Positions 44,720-53,981 of a stretch of DNA of 64,000 nucleotides are shown piece after piece. Source of the stretch: an uncultured Ruminococcus sp. Lineage in GTDB: Bacteria; Bacillota; Clostridia; Oscillospirales; Ruminococcaceae. The notes beneath the pieces are model-generated. The model saw only the letters and a program-made list of their open reading frames with translations, had not been told where the DNA came from and did not search any database. The position numbers and the translations under genes were made by a program. The DNA is taken from NCBI GenBank assembly GCA_902762785.1, contig CACWPL010000005.1, positions 99,842 to 163,841 of the forward strand, read 5' to 3'. The stretch's first letter is position 1; each line of letters begins with the position of its first letter.

Positions 44720-45394
44720 ATGCTTTTGACGATCTTGAGCCGGCTGCTGCTCTGCATCCTGCACGCGGATGCGCCGTATCTCTTCCCGAAGCCGCTGACC
44801 GCGGCGGAGGAGCGCGCGTGCTTTGAGGCGATGGCGCGCGGGGACACCGCCGCCAAGCACCGGCTGACCACCCACAATCTGCGCCTCGTCGCCCACATCG
44901 TCAAGAAATACCGCGGCAGCGGCGAGGACCAGGAGGAGCTCGTCTCCATCGGGAGCTACGGGCTGATCAAGGCCGTGGACACGTTCGACTACACGAAGGG
45001 CGCGAAGTTCTCCACCTACGCCGCGCGGTGTGTGGAGAACGAGATCCTGATGCACTTTCGTGCGCAAAAGAAGCACCTGACCGACATCTCCATGAACGAG
45101 CCGACCATGACCGACAAGGACGGCAACGCCCTCACCCTCCTCGACACCCTCGAGGACGGCACCGACATCGAGGCGCTCGTCGAGCAGAGCATCCACACGC
45201 GGCAGCTCTACCGGCATCTCGCCGCCCTCGAGCCCCGCGAGCGCGAGATCCTGACCCTGCGCTACGGGCTCTATGGCACCGTACCGCTCACGCAGAAGGA
45301 GGTCGCCGCGCGGCTCGGGATCTCGCGGTCCTATGTCTCGCGGATCGAGAAGCGCGCGCTCGGCGAGCTGCGGGCGGCTTATCAGAAGACGTGA
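44720..45394 (+). CDS. sigK: Sporulation sigma factor SigK-like
   Basis: A 224-residue sigma-70 factor with a hydrophobic pro-sequence (LLTILSRLLLCILHA) before FPKPLTAAEE, as in pro-sigma-K. Region 2 has NLRLVAHIVKKYRGSGEDQEELVSIGSYGLIKAVDTF, and region 4 has VPLTQKEVAARLGISRSYVSRIEKRAL. The gene is uninterrupted, without a skin-type element. ATG at 44720 after AAGGGGGG. Sigma-K drives late mother-cell genes in spore formers; no other sporulation gene is in this window. Its 3' end overlaps the convergent HD-GYP gene by 13 nt. Confidence 0.92.
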   Translation: MLLTILSRLLLCILHADAPYLFPKPLTAAEERACFEAMARGDTAAKHRLTTHNLRLVAHIVKKYRGSGEDQEELVSIGSYGLIKAVDTFDYTKGAKFSTYAARCVENEILMHFRAQKKHLTDISMNEPTMTDKDGNALTLLDTLEDGTDIEALVEQSIHTRQLYRHLAALEPREREILTLRYGLYGTVPLTQKEVAARLGISRSYVSRIEKRALGELRAAYQKT

Positions 45395-46728
45395 ACGCCG
45401 TCCGTGCGCGGGGAGCCGTCGTGGGGACGCTCCCAGGCGCGGCTCTCGTAGAAGCCCTCCAGGATCTGGGCGTCGATCTTGCCGTCCTTGGCCATGCCGC
45501 GCAGGATCGTGAACGCCTTCTCCGGCGGGAGCGGGGGCTTGTACGGTCTATCCTCCGCGGTCAGGGCGTCGTAGATGTCGATGATCGTCAGCAGGCGCGT
45601 CTCCCACGGGATCGCGTCGCCCTTGAGGTGGTCGGGATAGCCGGAGCCGTCGAGCAGCTCATGATGCCCCGCCGCCCAGCGCGGGACCGGCCGGTACGCG
45701 CCGCGGAACTCCACCTTCGAGAGCAGCTTCGCCGTGAAGCTGACGTGCGATTCGATGATCTTCCGCTCCTCGGCCGTCAGTGTACCGCGCTGGACGGTGA
45801 TGCTCGTCAGCTCGGCGTCGTCCAGGAGGGGGCGCGTCGTCCCGTCTGCCGCCGTACAGGGGATGGACGCCGCCTCGCGGAGCCGCGCGATCGTGTCGTC
45901 GTCGAGGTATCCGGCCGTGTTCGACGACAGGATCAGTGCCTCTGCCGCCTCGATCCGTGCGATCTGCGCCTCTGCCGCGGCAGCGTGCGCAGGATGGCGG
46001 AGCATCTCGATCTGCTGCATCAGCTTTTCCGTCTCGATCCGGTGCTGCACGTCCTTCAGGGCGCTGCCAAGGCGAGAGGGCTTGTCGAGCACCTCGGGCG
46101 GCACGAGGAGCTTGCCGATGTCGTGGAGCCAGATGCTCATGAGGAAGGGCGCGGTGTTCTCGGCGGTGTGCTGCGTCAGCTCGCCGCGGGATGCGAGCCA
46201 GTCCAAAAAGGCCGAAGCATAGCGCACCATGCTCTTGGTGTGGTTGGCATTGTAGGCCGAGCGTTCTTCGATCGCGGTGACCATCACCTCCACGAACGAC
46301 CGCATGAGGTTCATGACCTGGTTCGCCAGGCGCTTGTTCGCGATGAAGAGCATCGTCGTCTCGGTGATGTCCGTGATCGTGACGATGACGCCGATCTGCA
46401 CGCCGTCCTCTCGGAGCGGGTCGGTCGTGACGCGGAGATACTGCGTCTCCTCCCCTTCCAGGAAGGGCACCGTCCGCGAGCCCTTCTCGCCGAGGCGCAT
46501 GACCTCCCGGATCGCCTTCAGGAGCGACCTGCCGTCCTCCGAACCGGCCTCGATCTCGTCGATGTCCGCGCCCTCGAGCGAGTGATCCGTGACTCCAAGG
46601 CACTCCGCCGCGTCCGGGTCGTGGAGGATGATCTTCCCCTCCATGTCCATCAGGAGGATGCCGCCCGACATGTCCTTTAGGATCTGGCCGTATAGTTTCT
46701 GGATGTCGTGTCTTACCTCGTTCCCCAT
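45382..46728 (-). CDS. PAS-HD-GYP protein (candidate cyclic di-GMP phosphodiesterase)
   Basis: A 448-residue cytoplasmic protein. A PAS domain (about 10-125) is followed by an HD domain with NANHTKSM, IWLHDIGKLLVP, then GHHELLDGSGYPDHLKGD and IIDIYDALTAEDRPYK. HHExxDGxGYP is the HD-GYP signature of enzymes that break down cyclic di-GMP, so activity is plausible. A 110-residue helical insert separates the two halves. Its substrate could counter the GGDEF sensor encoded at 10.8 kb. It has its own promoter and overlaps sigK tail to tail. Confidence 0.85.
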   Translation of the reverse strand: MGNEVRHDIQKLYGQILKDMSGGILLMDMEGKIILHDPDAAECLGVTDHSLEGADIDEIEAGSEDGRSLLKAIREVMRLGEKGSRTVPFLEGEETQYLRVTTDPLREDGVQIGVIVTITDITETTMLFIANKRLANQVMNLMRSFVEVMVTAIEERSAYNANHTKSMVRYASAFLDWLASRGELTQHTAENTAPFLMSIWLHDIGKLLVPPEVLDKPSRLGSALKDVQHRIETEKLMQQIEMLRHPAHAAAAEAQIARIEAAEALILSSNTAGYLDDDTIARLREAASIPCTAADGTTRPLLDDAELTSITVQRGTLTAEERKIIESHVSFTAKLLSKVEFRGAYRPVPRWAAGHHELLDGSGYPDHLKGDAIPWETRLLTIIDIYDALTAEDRPYKPPLPPEKAFTILRGMAKDGKIDAQILEGFYESRAWERPHDGSPRTDGVHVF

Positions 46729-46784
46729 TTACGATGCTCCTTTCGTCTTGCGGACGACCCTCATCCGGCCGTGCTGTTATCTCC

Positions 46785-46813
46785 ATTGTACCGCATCTTT
46801 GGCACGATGTCAA
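46785..46813 (-). promoter_or_regulatory. Promoter of the PAS-HD-GYP gene
   Basis: Minus strand: TTGACA (46813-46808), 17 nt, TACAAT (46790-46785). Confidence 0.8.
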
Positions 46814-46912
46814 GAGGCACGACATATCCCGGCAACAAAGCTCTCATCGTCCTATCACAGGAACGACGAGCCGCCGTCATATCCGTCCGCTATACTGACA
46901 TCATGGACAGAC

Positions 46913-46945
46913 AAAAAAGATCGCCCGCCCACGAGGGGCGAGCGA
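46913..46945 (-). terminator. Terminator of the sugar ABC transporter operon
   Basis: A 10-bp stem with one G-U pair (46921-46930 with 46936-46945), 5-nt loop, then CTTTTTTG on the minus strand, just after the last permease gene. Confidence 0.88.
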
Positions 46946-46977
46946 GAAAATGTTTTGCATTGCAGGAGCAATGTGAT

Positions 46978-47907
46978 TTACTCCTTGACACCGCCAAGCG
47001 CAACACCAGCGATGATGAACTTGGACAGGATGAAGTACACGATAACGATCGGCAGGATCGAGAGCGTTACGCACAGGAAGTTGACACCGTTGTCGATGTT
47101 CTTATCGAAGCCGAGTACCTTAGATACCATGATCGGCACCGTAGCGAACTTCTCGTTCTTGAGGATCATGTTCTGCGTGTAGTAGTTGTTCCAGTTCGCA
47201 ACGAAGGCGAAGATGGCCTGTACTGCGATGGCAGGCTTCATCATCGGGATCGCGATGGTCAGGAACGTGCGGAACTCACCGCAGCCGTCGATACGGGACG
47301 CCTCCACGATGTCGAGCGGGAAGCTGGACTTCATGTAGGATACCATAAAGAAGATGACAGCGGGAGCAGCGATCGCAGGGATGATCAGCGGGATGAAGCT
47401 GTTGATCAGGTTCAGGTTGTACATGAAGCGTACAAAGCCCGCGGAGGATACCTGTACCGGGATCATCATAACGCCGATGATGAAGGTGTAGGCAGCGCTG
47501 TTGAGCTTGAACTCATAAACAACGAGGCCATACGCCGTCAGGGCGGAGAAGAACACGGTCAGGATGGTGGAGCAGCCTGCGATGATCAAGCTGTTCAGAT
47601 AGCCCTGGCCTACGTTGAACGCGCTGTGGTACTGCGCAGCGACACGCTTCGCAGACTTACCGGCGCCCTCAGGCAGGTCGTTCATCAGGGTCCTGAAGTT
47701 GTCGCCCAGCGACTTGCCGAACCAGAAACGGGACGGGTTCTGCGCCAGATCCATATGTGCATGGGTCGAGTCGACGATCAGGATGTAGATCGGTACCAGA
47801 CAGAGCAGAGTCAGGATGACGCAAACGATGAAGATGCCAGCGGACTTCGCCATGATCCGTGCATGGTAATTGTCCTTGGGCTGGCCATATTCCTTCTTTA
47901 AGCTCAT
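46978..47907 (-). CDS. Carbohydrate ABC transporter permease, MalG type
   Basis: Inner permease of a CUT1 sugar importer, 309 residues, six membrane helices. The EAA loop reads EASRIDGCGEFRTFLTIAIPMMKPA, the contact site for the ATPase. Overlaps the MalF-type gene by 4 nt. No ATPase gene is present in the operon, so a shared MsmX-type ATPase is expected elsewhere. Confidence 0.92.
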   Translation of the reverse strand: MSLKKEYGQPKDNYHARIMAKSAGIFIVCVILTLLCLVPIYILIVDSTHAHMDLAQNPSRFWFGKSLGDNFRTLMNDLPEGAGKSAKRVAAQYHSAFNVGQGYLNSLIIAGCSTILTVFFSALTAYGLVVYEFKLNSAAYTFIIGVMMIPVQVSSAGFVRFMYNLNLINSFIPLIIPAIAAPAVIFFMVSYMKSSFPLDIVEASRIDGCGEFRTFLTIAIPMMKPAIAVQAIFAFVANWNNYYTQNMILKNEKFATVPIMVSKVLGFDKNIDNGVNFLCVTLSILPIVIVYFILSKFIIAGVALGGVKE

Positions 47908-48929
47908 AGCGACAGACCTCCTTGCTTCATCTTAGCCTTGTACTGCTTCTCGGCCTTCTTGCGCTGCTTCTTCTTCGCGATCGCGTCCTTATCACGGTTC
48001 ATGTAGAACGTGATGGAGCCGAGGATGGCAGTGATGATAAAGATGATGATAGAGGCAGCGCCGGCGTAACCGTAGCTCGCCTGTTCCACAGTACCCTTGT
48101 TGAAGCTGTAGTAGATGTAGACCGCCACCGTCTCGAGGTTTCTCGAGAAGTTCGCACCGTTGTGGTACAGGTACGGCAGGTCGAACATCTGCAGACCACC
48201 GATCATGGAGGTCACGAGCGTGTACACCATGATGGGCTGCAGCAGGGGCAGCGTGATCTTGAAGAACTGCTGGGTCGAGTTCGCACCGTCGATGTCGGCG
48301 GCCTCGAACAGAGACGGGTTGATGCCCATGATACCGGACATCAGCATGATCATGGTGTTACCGAACCAGAGCCAGGTCTGGATGTACATGACCATGATCT
48401 TGGAAGCGACGGGTCCGGCGATGAACGGGATCGGTTCCGCCATACCCAGCTTCATGAGGGTCGCGTTGATGAAGTAGTACTTCGAGTCACCGAACAGGTT
48501 GACATACAGCGCTGCTACGGACGCAGCGGTGATGATGTTCGGCATGTACATGACGACCTTGAAGAAGCCCTTACCAGGGAGCTTTACCTTGGCATCGGTG
48601 AACCATACAGCCAGCAGGAGCGAGAGCAGGATCTGCGGGATGAAGTTACCGAACCAAAGGATGAAAGTGTTGCCGAGTGCCTTCAGGAACTCTTGCTGAG
48701 TTGCCACCGCACCGGCGGCAGTGCCCTTACCAAAGAGGATCGTGGTATAGTTCTCCATACCGACGAAGTCATTGTAAGCGGACTGGTTGCCCTTAAAGGA
48801 CAGGATAAACGTGTAGATCAGAGGCCAGATCTGGAAAAAGCAATACACAAGGAAAAAAGGTGCAATGAACATATATCCATACTTGGCATAAGAGATCGCT
48901 TTGATACGACGCTGTGCAGCTGACGCCAT
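47904..48929 (-). CDS. Carbohydrate ABC transporter permease, MalF type
   Basis: Partner permease of 341 residues with six helices and the EAA loop EAADIDGANSTQQFFKITLPLLQPI. The C-terminal tail is Lys-rich (AKKKQRKKAEKQYKAKMKQ) and probably cytoplasmic. It lies 155 nt after the binding-protein gene, with a strong stem-loop in the gap. Substrate probably a beta-glucan oligosaccharide, judging by the adjacent GH5 gene; that is inference. Confidence 0.92.
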   Translation of the reverse strand: MASAAQRRIKAISYAKYGYMFIAPFFLVYCFFQIWPLIYTFILSFKGNQSAYNDFVGMENYTTILFGKGTAAGAVATQQEFLKALGNTFILWFGNFIPQILLSLLLAVWFTDAKVKLPGKGFFKVVMYMPNIITAASVAALYVNLFGDSKYYFINATLMKLGMAEPIPFIAGPVASKIMVMYIQTWLWFGNTMIMLMSGIMGINPSLFEAADIDGANSTQQFFKITLPLLQPIMVYTLVTSMIGGLQMFDLPYLYHNGANFSRNLETVAVYIYYSFNKGTVEQASYGYAGAASIIIFIITAILGSITFYMNRDKDAIAKKKQRKKAEKQYKAKMKQGGLSL

Positions 48930-49007
48930 TGATTTTCACCCTCTCGACGAATTGTTTGATGTATATCGGACATAAGTTATGGTCTTTTGTCGATATTACA
49001 ACATGTT

Positions 49008-49036
49008 GCCTATGGGGGCAGATCGCCCCCACAGGC
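49008..49036 (-). other. Stem-loop between binding-protein and permease genes
   Basis: A 12-bp stem with one G-U pair (49008-49019 with 49025-49036) and no T-tract. Such hairpins commonly protect the upstream binding-protein mRNA and lower permease expression. Confidence 0.65.
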
Positions 49037-49084
49037 TACATATTGTGTTAAGTGTTAGCTTGAGAGTTAAGCGCTAGGCTTTAC

Positions 49085-50506
49085 TCACTCAGCAGACAGG
49101 TCGGGGTTGTCAGCCAGAGCCTGGGTCTTGAAGGCATCCAGGATCGTATCGGTGTCGCTGGAGATGTTGTCCTTCAGAACGGTCAGGAAGGTATCCTTCA
49201 GGTTCTGGTCGTACTTGGAGATGGAGTCGGACATCTTGATGCCAGCAGCAACGTCAGCGAGGATCGCGAACTGATCCTGGCCGCCCAGCAGCGGGTTGGA
49301 GTTGGAGCCGTCAGCAATGATCTTGTCCATAGCTACCTTGTTGTTTACAAAGTCGCCAGAGTACAGAGCGTACTCCTCCATGGACTCAGCGTCAACAGTG
49401 AACTGTCTGATGAAGTTCGCAGCCTCGGTAGCAGTGTTGCAGTTCGGGGATACGCAGAGCCAAGAACCGCCCCAGAAGAAGGGCTGCGGGCCGAGAACGA
49501 TTCTCCAGTTACCAGCGTTGCCGCCGTTCTGCTCGAGCTGTGCGCCCTCGCCGAGGCACCAAGTGGAGTAGAAGTAACCCAGGGTCTCACCGTTCAGACC
49601 AACGTTGGTCCAGTCGGTGCTCCACTGCTCAACGGAAGGATCGATGTAGCCATTGTCTACATAGCCCTTGACCATGTCAGTGAACTCCTTCGCAACATCG
49701 GTCTTGATGGTGGTGCCATCTACCCATGCAGCGTTCTTCGCGGTGGAGAATGCCTGCCACAGACCGCCGATGGTAGCAGCGATCGTTACCTTGCCGTCGG
49801 AAGCCTCCTTCAGCTCCTTAGCGGTAGCCTCGAAGTCCTTCCAAGAGCCGATCTTCTTCTGCATGTCCTCGGGAGTGGTAACGCCCAGGTACTGCTCAGC
49901 CAGGTCAGCGTTGTAAGCGTAGCCGCCGGCTGCTGCCTGCCAGGAAGCACCCTTCAGAACGCCGTTGTTGTCGGTACCGATCTCAACGGTGTACTGATAA
50001 GCATCCTTGTAGTCAGCCTCGGTGATGCCCAGGTCGGACAGAGGAGCGGAGAAGCTGTCGTCGTTGATGTAGTTCAGGATCCAGCCAGCCTCAGCTACGA
50101 ACAGGTCAACGTCGTCGCCGCTGTTCAGGTAGGTAGCGTACTTGGTGGAAGCGTCGCCGCCGTTGTCGCCGCAGTTCTGATACTTTGCGTTGCCGCCGTA
50201 CAGGTCGAACATGTTAGCGAGGTCAGCGTCGGTCCAGCATACGATGGTCAGAGTGTCATCGGTATCCGGCAGGTTCACTGCGGCAGCAGAAGCGCCGTCA
50301 TCGGAACCGCCCTCGTCCTCAGAAGAGGCAGCAGCGTCATCCTCAGAGGATGCAGCAGCAGCATCGTCTGCGGAAGAGGCAGCATCGGCTGCGGAAGAGG
50401 TGGTGTCAGCAGTGGACTCGGTGGTGCCGCCGCCGCAAGCAACGAAGGCAGAAGAAGCCATCGCCAGGGTCGCGAGCAGGGCAAGCGTTCTTGTCAGTTT
50501 GCTCAT
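49085..50506 (-). CDS. Carbohydrate ABC transporter substrate-binding lipoprotein
   Basis: CUT1-type binding protein, 473 residues. The lipoprotein signal ends SSAFVACGGG, then a low-complexity Ser/Ala/Asp/Glu linker of about 55 residues that probably spans the wall, then the sugar-binding domain (DTLTIVCWTDADLANMFDLY). Start ATG 50506 is nine nt after AAGGAGG. First structural gene of the operon, downstream of the LacI-type regulator. Substrate unknown; cello-oligosaccharides are plausible. Confidence 0.92.
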   Translation of the reverse strand: MSKLTRTLALLATLAMASSAFVACGGGTTESTADTTSSAADAASSADDAAAASSEDDAAASSEDEGGSDDGASAAAVNLPDTDDTLTIVCWTDADLANMFDLYGGNAKYQNCGDNGGDASTKYATYLNSGDDVDLFVAEAGWILNYINDDSFSAPLSDLGITEADYKDAYQYTVEIGTDNNGVLKGASWQAAAGGYAYNADLAEQYLGVTTPEDMQKKIGSWKDFEATAKELKEASDGKVTIAATIGGLWQAFSTAKNAAWVDGTTIKTDVAKEFTDMVKGYVDNGYIDPSVEQWSTDWTNVGLNGETLGYFYSTWCLGEGAQLEQNGGNAGNWRIVLGPQPFFWGGSWLCVSPNCNTATEAANFIRQFTVDAESMEEYALYSGDFVNNKVAMDKIIADGSNSNPLLGGQDQFAILADVAAGIKMSDSISKYDQNLKDTFLTVLKDNISSDTDTILDAFKTQALADNPDLSAE

Positions 50507-50604
50507 TGGTATTTTCCTCCTTAAGATATATCTATTATATTCTTGCTGCACCTCCCTGTGAGGTGTCTAAGAAATATAATATTCAAAAAGTGATGTGGGC
50601 GTTA

Positions 50605-51651
50605 TCACGCGTCGATACGCGCGACAGTGTCGCCCTCGAGCAGCACGCCCTTACAGTAGCGCACGCGCTCGTCCTCGGGGACCTCCTCGCCATGCAGGAG
50701 CCGGAGCATGAGCTCAGCGGCCTTGATGCCGATCTGTTCGGTATCCTGCCGGATGGTCGTGAGATGGGGCCCGAGCATCCTCAGTACGGGGTGGCCGTCG
50801 TAGCCGATGACGGAGACGTCCTTGCCGGGGCGGAGCCCAGCGTCGCTGATCGCCGTCATGCCTGCGACCGCGCAGATGTCGTCGGGATAGAGGATGCATG
50901 TGGGGCGGTCCGGCTCCTGCAGCATCGTCTGCGTGAGCTGGTAAGCGAGCTCCGGGTGGAGGTACTTGCCCTGCACGACATCGTTCTCGTGCGCCATCTG
51001 TTCCGGTGTGAGGTCTTCGGATGTGGTCTCAGTGAATGTCTGGAGCGTTTCCTGGAAGGCTTTTCTGCGGTTCTGTGTGACCTGGGAGTCCTCACCGTAG
51101 ATGAAGCCAAAGCGCCTGTGGCCCTGCGCGAGCGCGTAGTTGACCGCGTCACGGATGCCGCCTTCATTATCGGAGACCACTGTGTACTTGCCATCAGAGA
51201 TGTAGTCCACAGAGACCACCGGCAGCGGACTGTCGAGCAGTGCCTGCACCTGCGGCGAGGAGAAATCCACGCATGCCGCGAGCACCGCGTCTACATTTCT
51301 GTACATACAATGCTCGTAATAGGAACAGGTCTGGCTGCCGATCTGGCTGCTGATGAAGGTCAGGTCATAGCCGTTGCGCTCCATGACGACCTTGAAGCTG
51401 TCGAGGATCGAGGCGAAGTAGTGGTGGCGGAGACCGCTGTCGGCCTTATCGACCATGAGGATGCCGATATTGTAGGTCTTATTGGTCTTCAGAGCACGCG
51501 CCATGGCGTTCGGCAGGTAGCCGAGCCGCTTGGCCGCTTCCCTCACACGCTCCCTCGTCGCCGCGTTGACGTCCTCTCGGTCGTTCAGCGCCTTGCTGAC
51601 TGTTGCGGTCGAAACGCCGCATTCTTTCGCGATGTCCTTGATCGATACCAT
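50605..51651 (-). CDS. LacI-family transcriptional regulator
   Basis: A 348-residue regulator. HTH headpiece VSIKDIAKECGVSTATVSKALNDRE, hinge LGYLPNAMARALKT, and a periplasmic-binding-like effector domain ending VIGYDGHPVLRMLGPHLTTI. Likely controls the downstream transporter and perhaps the GH5 cellulase. ATG at 51651 follows GGAGATGG. Effector unknown, probably an oligosaccharide. Confidence 0.93.
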   Translation of the reverse strand: MVSIKDIAKECGVSTATVSKALNDREDVNAATRERVREAAKRLGYLPNAMARALKTNKTYNIGILMVDKADSGLRHHYFASILDSFKVVMERNGYDLTFISSQIGSQTCSYYEHCMYRNVDAVLAACVDFSSPQVQALLDSPLPVVSVDYISDGKYTVVSDNEGGIRDAVNYALAQGHRRFGFIYGEDSQVTQNRRKAFQETLQTFTETTSEDLTPEQMAHENDVVQGKYLHPELAYQLTQTMLQEPDRPTCILYPDDICAVAGMTAISDAGLRPGKDVSVIGYDGHPVLRMLGPHLTTIRQDTEQIGIKAAELMLRLLHGEEVPEDERVRYCKGVLLEGDTVARIDA

Positions 51652-51797
51652 TGATCCATCTCCATGTCTATGACTGAAAAATGATCTTGAGCGTGATCTG
51701 GTCATCTGCCGTCAGTCTTGCGAGATCACATGTACTGATCCTTGGTGGAGGCGGGGTTTGGGAGCGTTTCCGCGCTCTGCTCGCCTTCACTAACATA

Positions 51798-51826
51798 AAT
51801 ATACAACGATCCGCGCCAAAAGTCAA
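51798..51826 (-). promoter_or_regulatory. Promoter of the LacI-family gene
   Basis: Minus strand: TTGACT (51826-51821), 17 nt, TATATT (51803-51798). Confidence 0.7.
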
Positions 51827-51859
51827 TGCTAAAAACCATTCTTTCACTTTTTTTGAATG

Positions 51860-51895
51860 TGTTGCACAAAATTTCACTGTTTCATTTGTGCAACA
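51860..51895. promoter_or_regulatory. Inverted repeat, candidate LacI-type operator
   Basis: Perfect 11-bp arms TGTTGCACAAA and TTTGTGCAACA separated by 14 nt, lying about 35 nt upstream of the LacI-gene -35 box. The half-site shares TTGCAC with the sites at 12772-12785 and 17135-17173. Confidence 0.6.
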
Positions 51896-52141
51896 TGCCA
51901 GAAATTATAACGCATTTTTCAATTTGTTACAAAACGGTGACTCGCCCGATCTTAGTGATCTTGCACGAGAACTGCGCGTTTTTCGGGGCTTCGCGGCCGG
52001 TTTTCTGTCCGTTTTATCAGCAGATCGCACGATCATTGTCATTTTTGCCAAATTTTGTATGACCTGTGATCGTCCAGCATCCCCGCGCTGCTGCCGTCCG
52101 TGTCCCTACTTTGATAAGAGAGGTACACAGTGCCGTCCATC

Positions 52142-52170
52142 GGACGCCCCCTGCTTGGCAGGAGGCGTCC
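52142..52170 (-). other. Hairpin after the GH5 gene
   Basis: Arms GGACGCC-CCTGC and GCAGG-GGCGTCC with one internal mismatch and a tiny loop. There is no T-tract, so it may protect the 3' end rather than terminate by itself. Confidence 0.55.
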
Positions 52171-52184
52171 TTGCGGTCGTTCGA

Positions 52185-53981
52185 TCAAACGGGGAGCGTG
52201 ACGAGCTTCACGACGGCCTTGAGCACGTTGAGCGCGTCCGTGGTGTCGACGGACTTGTTGTTGTCGACATCGGCGTTCAGGCGTGCCTGGTCGCTCAGAG
52301 ACACGCCGCCGAGCAGGCTCTTGTTGAGCATGATGACATCGAGGATGTCCACAGCACCGTTCTCATCGACATCGCCATAGACGACGCCGGACGGGGTCGG
52401 TGCATCGGTGGTCGGCTCGGTGGTCGGCCAGGGCGTGGTCGGCATGATGTCGGTGGTCGGCTCGGTGGTCGGTGCCTCGGTGGGCTTGGTCTCGATCTGG
52501 ATCGGGTCGGTGCTGCCGCCGGCATCGAGGTTGCTGCCCTCGGAATCCGCATAGGTCGCGTAATAATCGCTCAGAGAGATGCCGTTCGCACCGAGCGGCG
52601 TCTTATGGTCGAGGCCGATGTATTTACCGGAAGCGCCGGTCTGCCAAAGGGATTTTTCAAAAATGCTGTACTTGACCTCATCCCACTTGATGTCTGTGCC
52701 TGTTCCGGCATTGAACTGGACACTTGTCCAGAGACCGCCGGTATCACCGGAGTCATCATTCAGGCACCAGAATGTATGGTTCACATGATGCTTGATCATA
52801 TAATCACGCAGCAGGATCATCCACTTGACATTCTGCTCCACTTTCTCCATCTTCGTAGAATCCGTGGAAAGTATCGCCTGTTCATCTACCGTTGTAGGGA
52901 TCCTGCCGCCCCACTCACCGATCAGGAGCGGTGCGATGTCCTCTTCGACCACATAAGCCCAGGTATCATACCAATAATCATCCAGGAGCGTCTGCTCCGT
53001 GAAATTCTTCCCCTCAAACCATGTCTGATCGCTGACGATCGGGCCGTAGTCATGCGGCGAATACACGATCTGGCTCGTGCCGGCGGTCGGCGTTACCGGG
53101 TGATCCTTGACACCACGGAGATTGCCGCCCCACCATGCGCCGTGTCCTTCGTAACCCTCGACGCCCTCAATAAAGATGAGTGCATTCGGATTCTTGGCGA
53201 GGATCGCGTCGGCACAATCCTGAGCAGCCTTTTTCCAGTTGTTCGGCATGTCAGACTCATCCCAGATCGCATCGATCGGAGCGCCGCCGTACTTGCTGTG
53301 CGGCTCGTTTTTGAGGTCAAAGCCGATCAGGGTATCATCATTCTTATAACGATCCGCCGTCCAGGCAAGTGTCTCCATCCACACATCTGTGGTACACAAC
53401 ACCTTCGTGCCGTTCGTGTCCGTAAAGCTCTTGCCGTACCACAGACCATACATATGCCCCGCATTGTCGGCATCCTGGCAATGAACGTCGATAAAGCATT
53501 TCAGACCATACTTTTTGCACTTGGCAAGGAATACATCGAATTCCTCCTGGCTGTCCATGTTCGTGCCATCCGGACGGATCAGATCCGCATTGATGGTATA
53601 ATTCGGATCATTATTGGGGTTGACGCTTTTCATTTGCGCCGGGTTTCCGATCATCCAGTCATAGAGCAGCTCGGTCGAAACGGGAACACGGATCACGTTG
53701 ATGCCTCGGTCGGCGATCGACTTTACTAGGTCATCAATGTCGCCGCTCCAAAGATAGTGCAGCGCAAATTCTGTGCAGTTCAGGCCGAACCAGTTCGCGC
53801 CCGTGAGCCAGACCTCGTTGCCCTGGGCGTCATACAGACGGCTCCCGACGGCATGCAGCCAGTCGTCATTGTTGTCATCGACAGCCTTGGCGGGGAGTGC
53901 AGTCCCCAGCGAGCTCGCTGCCATGCTGACCGTCATCGCCAGTGCAGCGGCGGCGGCGGCCAGTTTCTTCATTGCCTTCAT
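52185..53981 (-). CDS. GH5 endoglucanase with type I dockerin (cellulosomal)
   Basis: Secreted cellulase, 598 residues. Signal peptide (1-33), GH5 barrel (about 38-455) with acid/base E226 in DLKNEPH and nucleophile E356 in LIGEWGGR, a Thr/Pro linker with TTEPTTD-like repeats (about 498-532), and a C-terminal dockerin (533-595). The two dockerin calcium loops are DVDENGAVDILD and DVDNNKSVDTTD. A dockerin implies docking to a scaffoldin encoded elsewhere. ATG at 53981 follows GAGGAGG. Its promoter contains a TGTGCA-type element. Confidence 0.95.
   Translation of the reverse strand: MKAMKKLAAAAAALAMTVSMAASSLGTALPAKAVDDNNDDWLHAVGSRLYDAQGNEVWLTGANWFGLNCTEFALHYLWSGDIDDLVKSIADRGINVIRVPVSTELLYDWMIGNPAQMKSVNPNNDPNYTINADLIRPDGTNMDSQEEFDVFLAKCKKYGLKCFIDVHCQDADNAGHMYGLWYGKSFTDTNGTKVLCTTDVWMETLAWTADRYKNDDTLIGFDLKNEPHSKYGGAPIDAIWDESDMPNNWKKAAQDCADAILAKNPNALIFIEGVEGYEGHGAWWGGNLRGVKDHPVTPTAGTSQIVYSPHDYGPIVSDQTWFEGKNFTEQTLLDDYWYDTWAYVVEEDIAPLLIGEWGGRIPTTVDEQAILSTDSTKMEKVEQNVKWMILLRDYMIKHHVNHTFWCLNDDSGDTGGLWTSVQFNAGTGTDIKWDEVKYSIFEKSLWQTGASGKYIGLDHKTPLGANGISLSDYYATYADSEGSNLDAGGSTDPIQIETKPTEAPTTEPTTDIMPTTPWPTTEPTTDAPTPSGVVYGDVDENGAVDILDVIMLNKSLLGGVSLSDQARLNADVDNNKSVDTTDALNVLKAVVKLVTLPV

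Larger units (their letters stand above)
51652..52184. other. 533-bp intergenic regulatory region
   Basis: Between the LacI gene and the GH5 gene. It holds the LacI-gene promoter (51798-51826), a long inverted repeat (51860-51895) and a hairpin following GH5 (52142-52170). The rest is AT-rich at 51.8-52.0 kb with no credible ORF. Confidence 0.7.
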
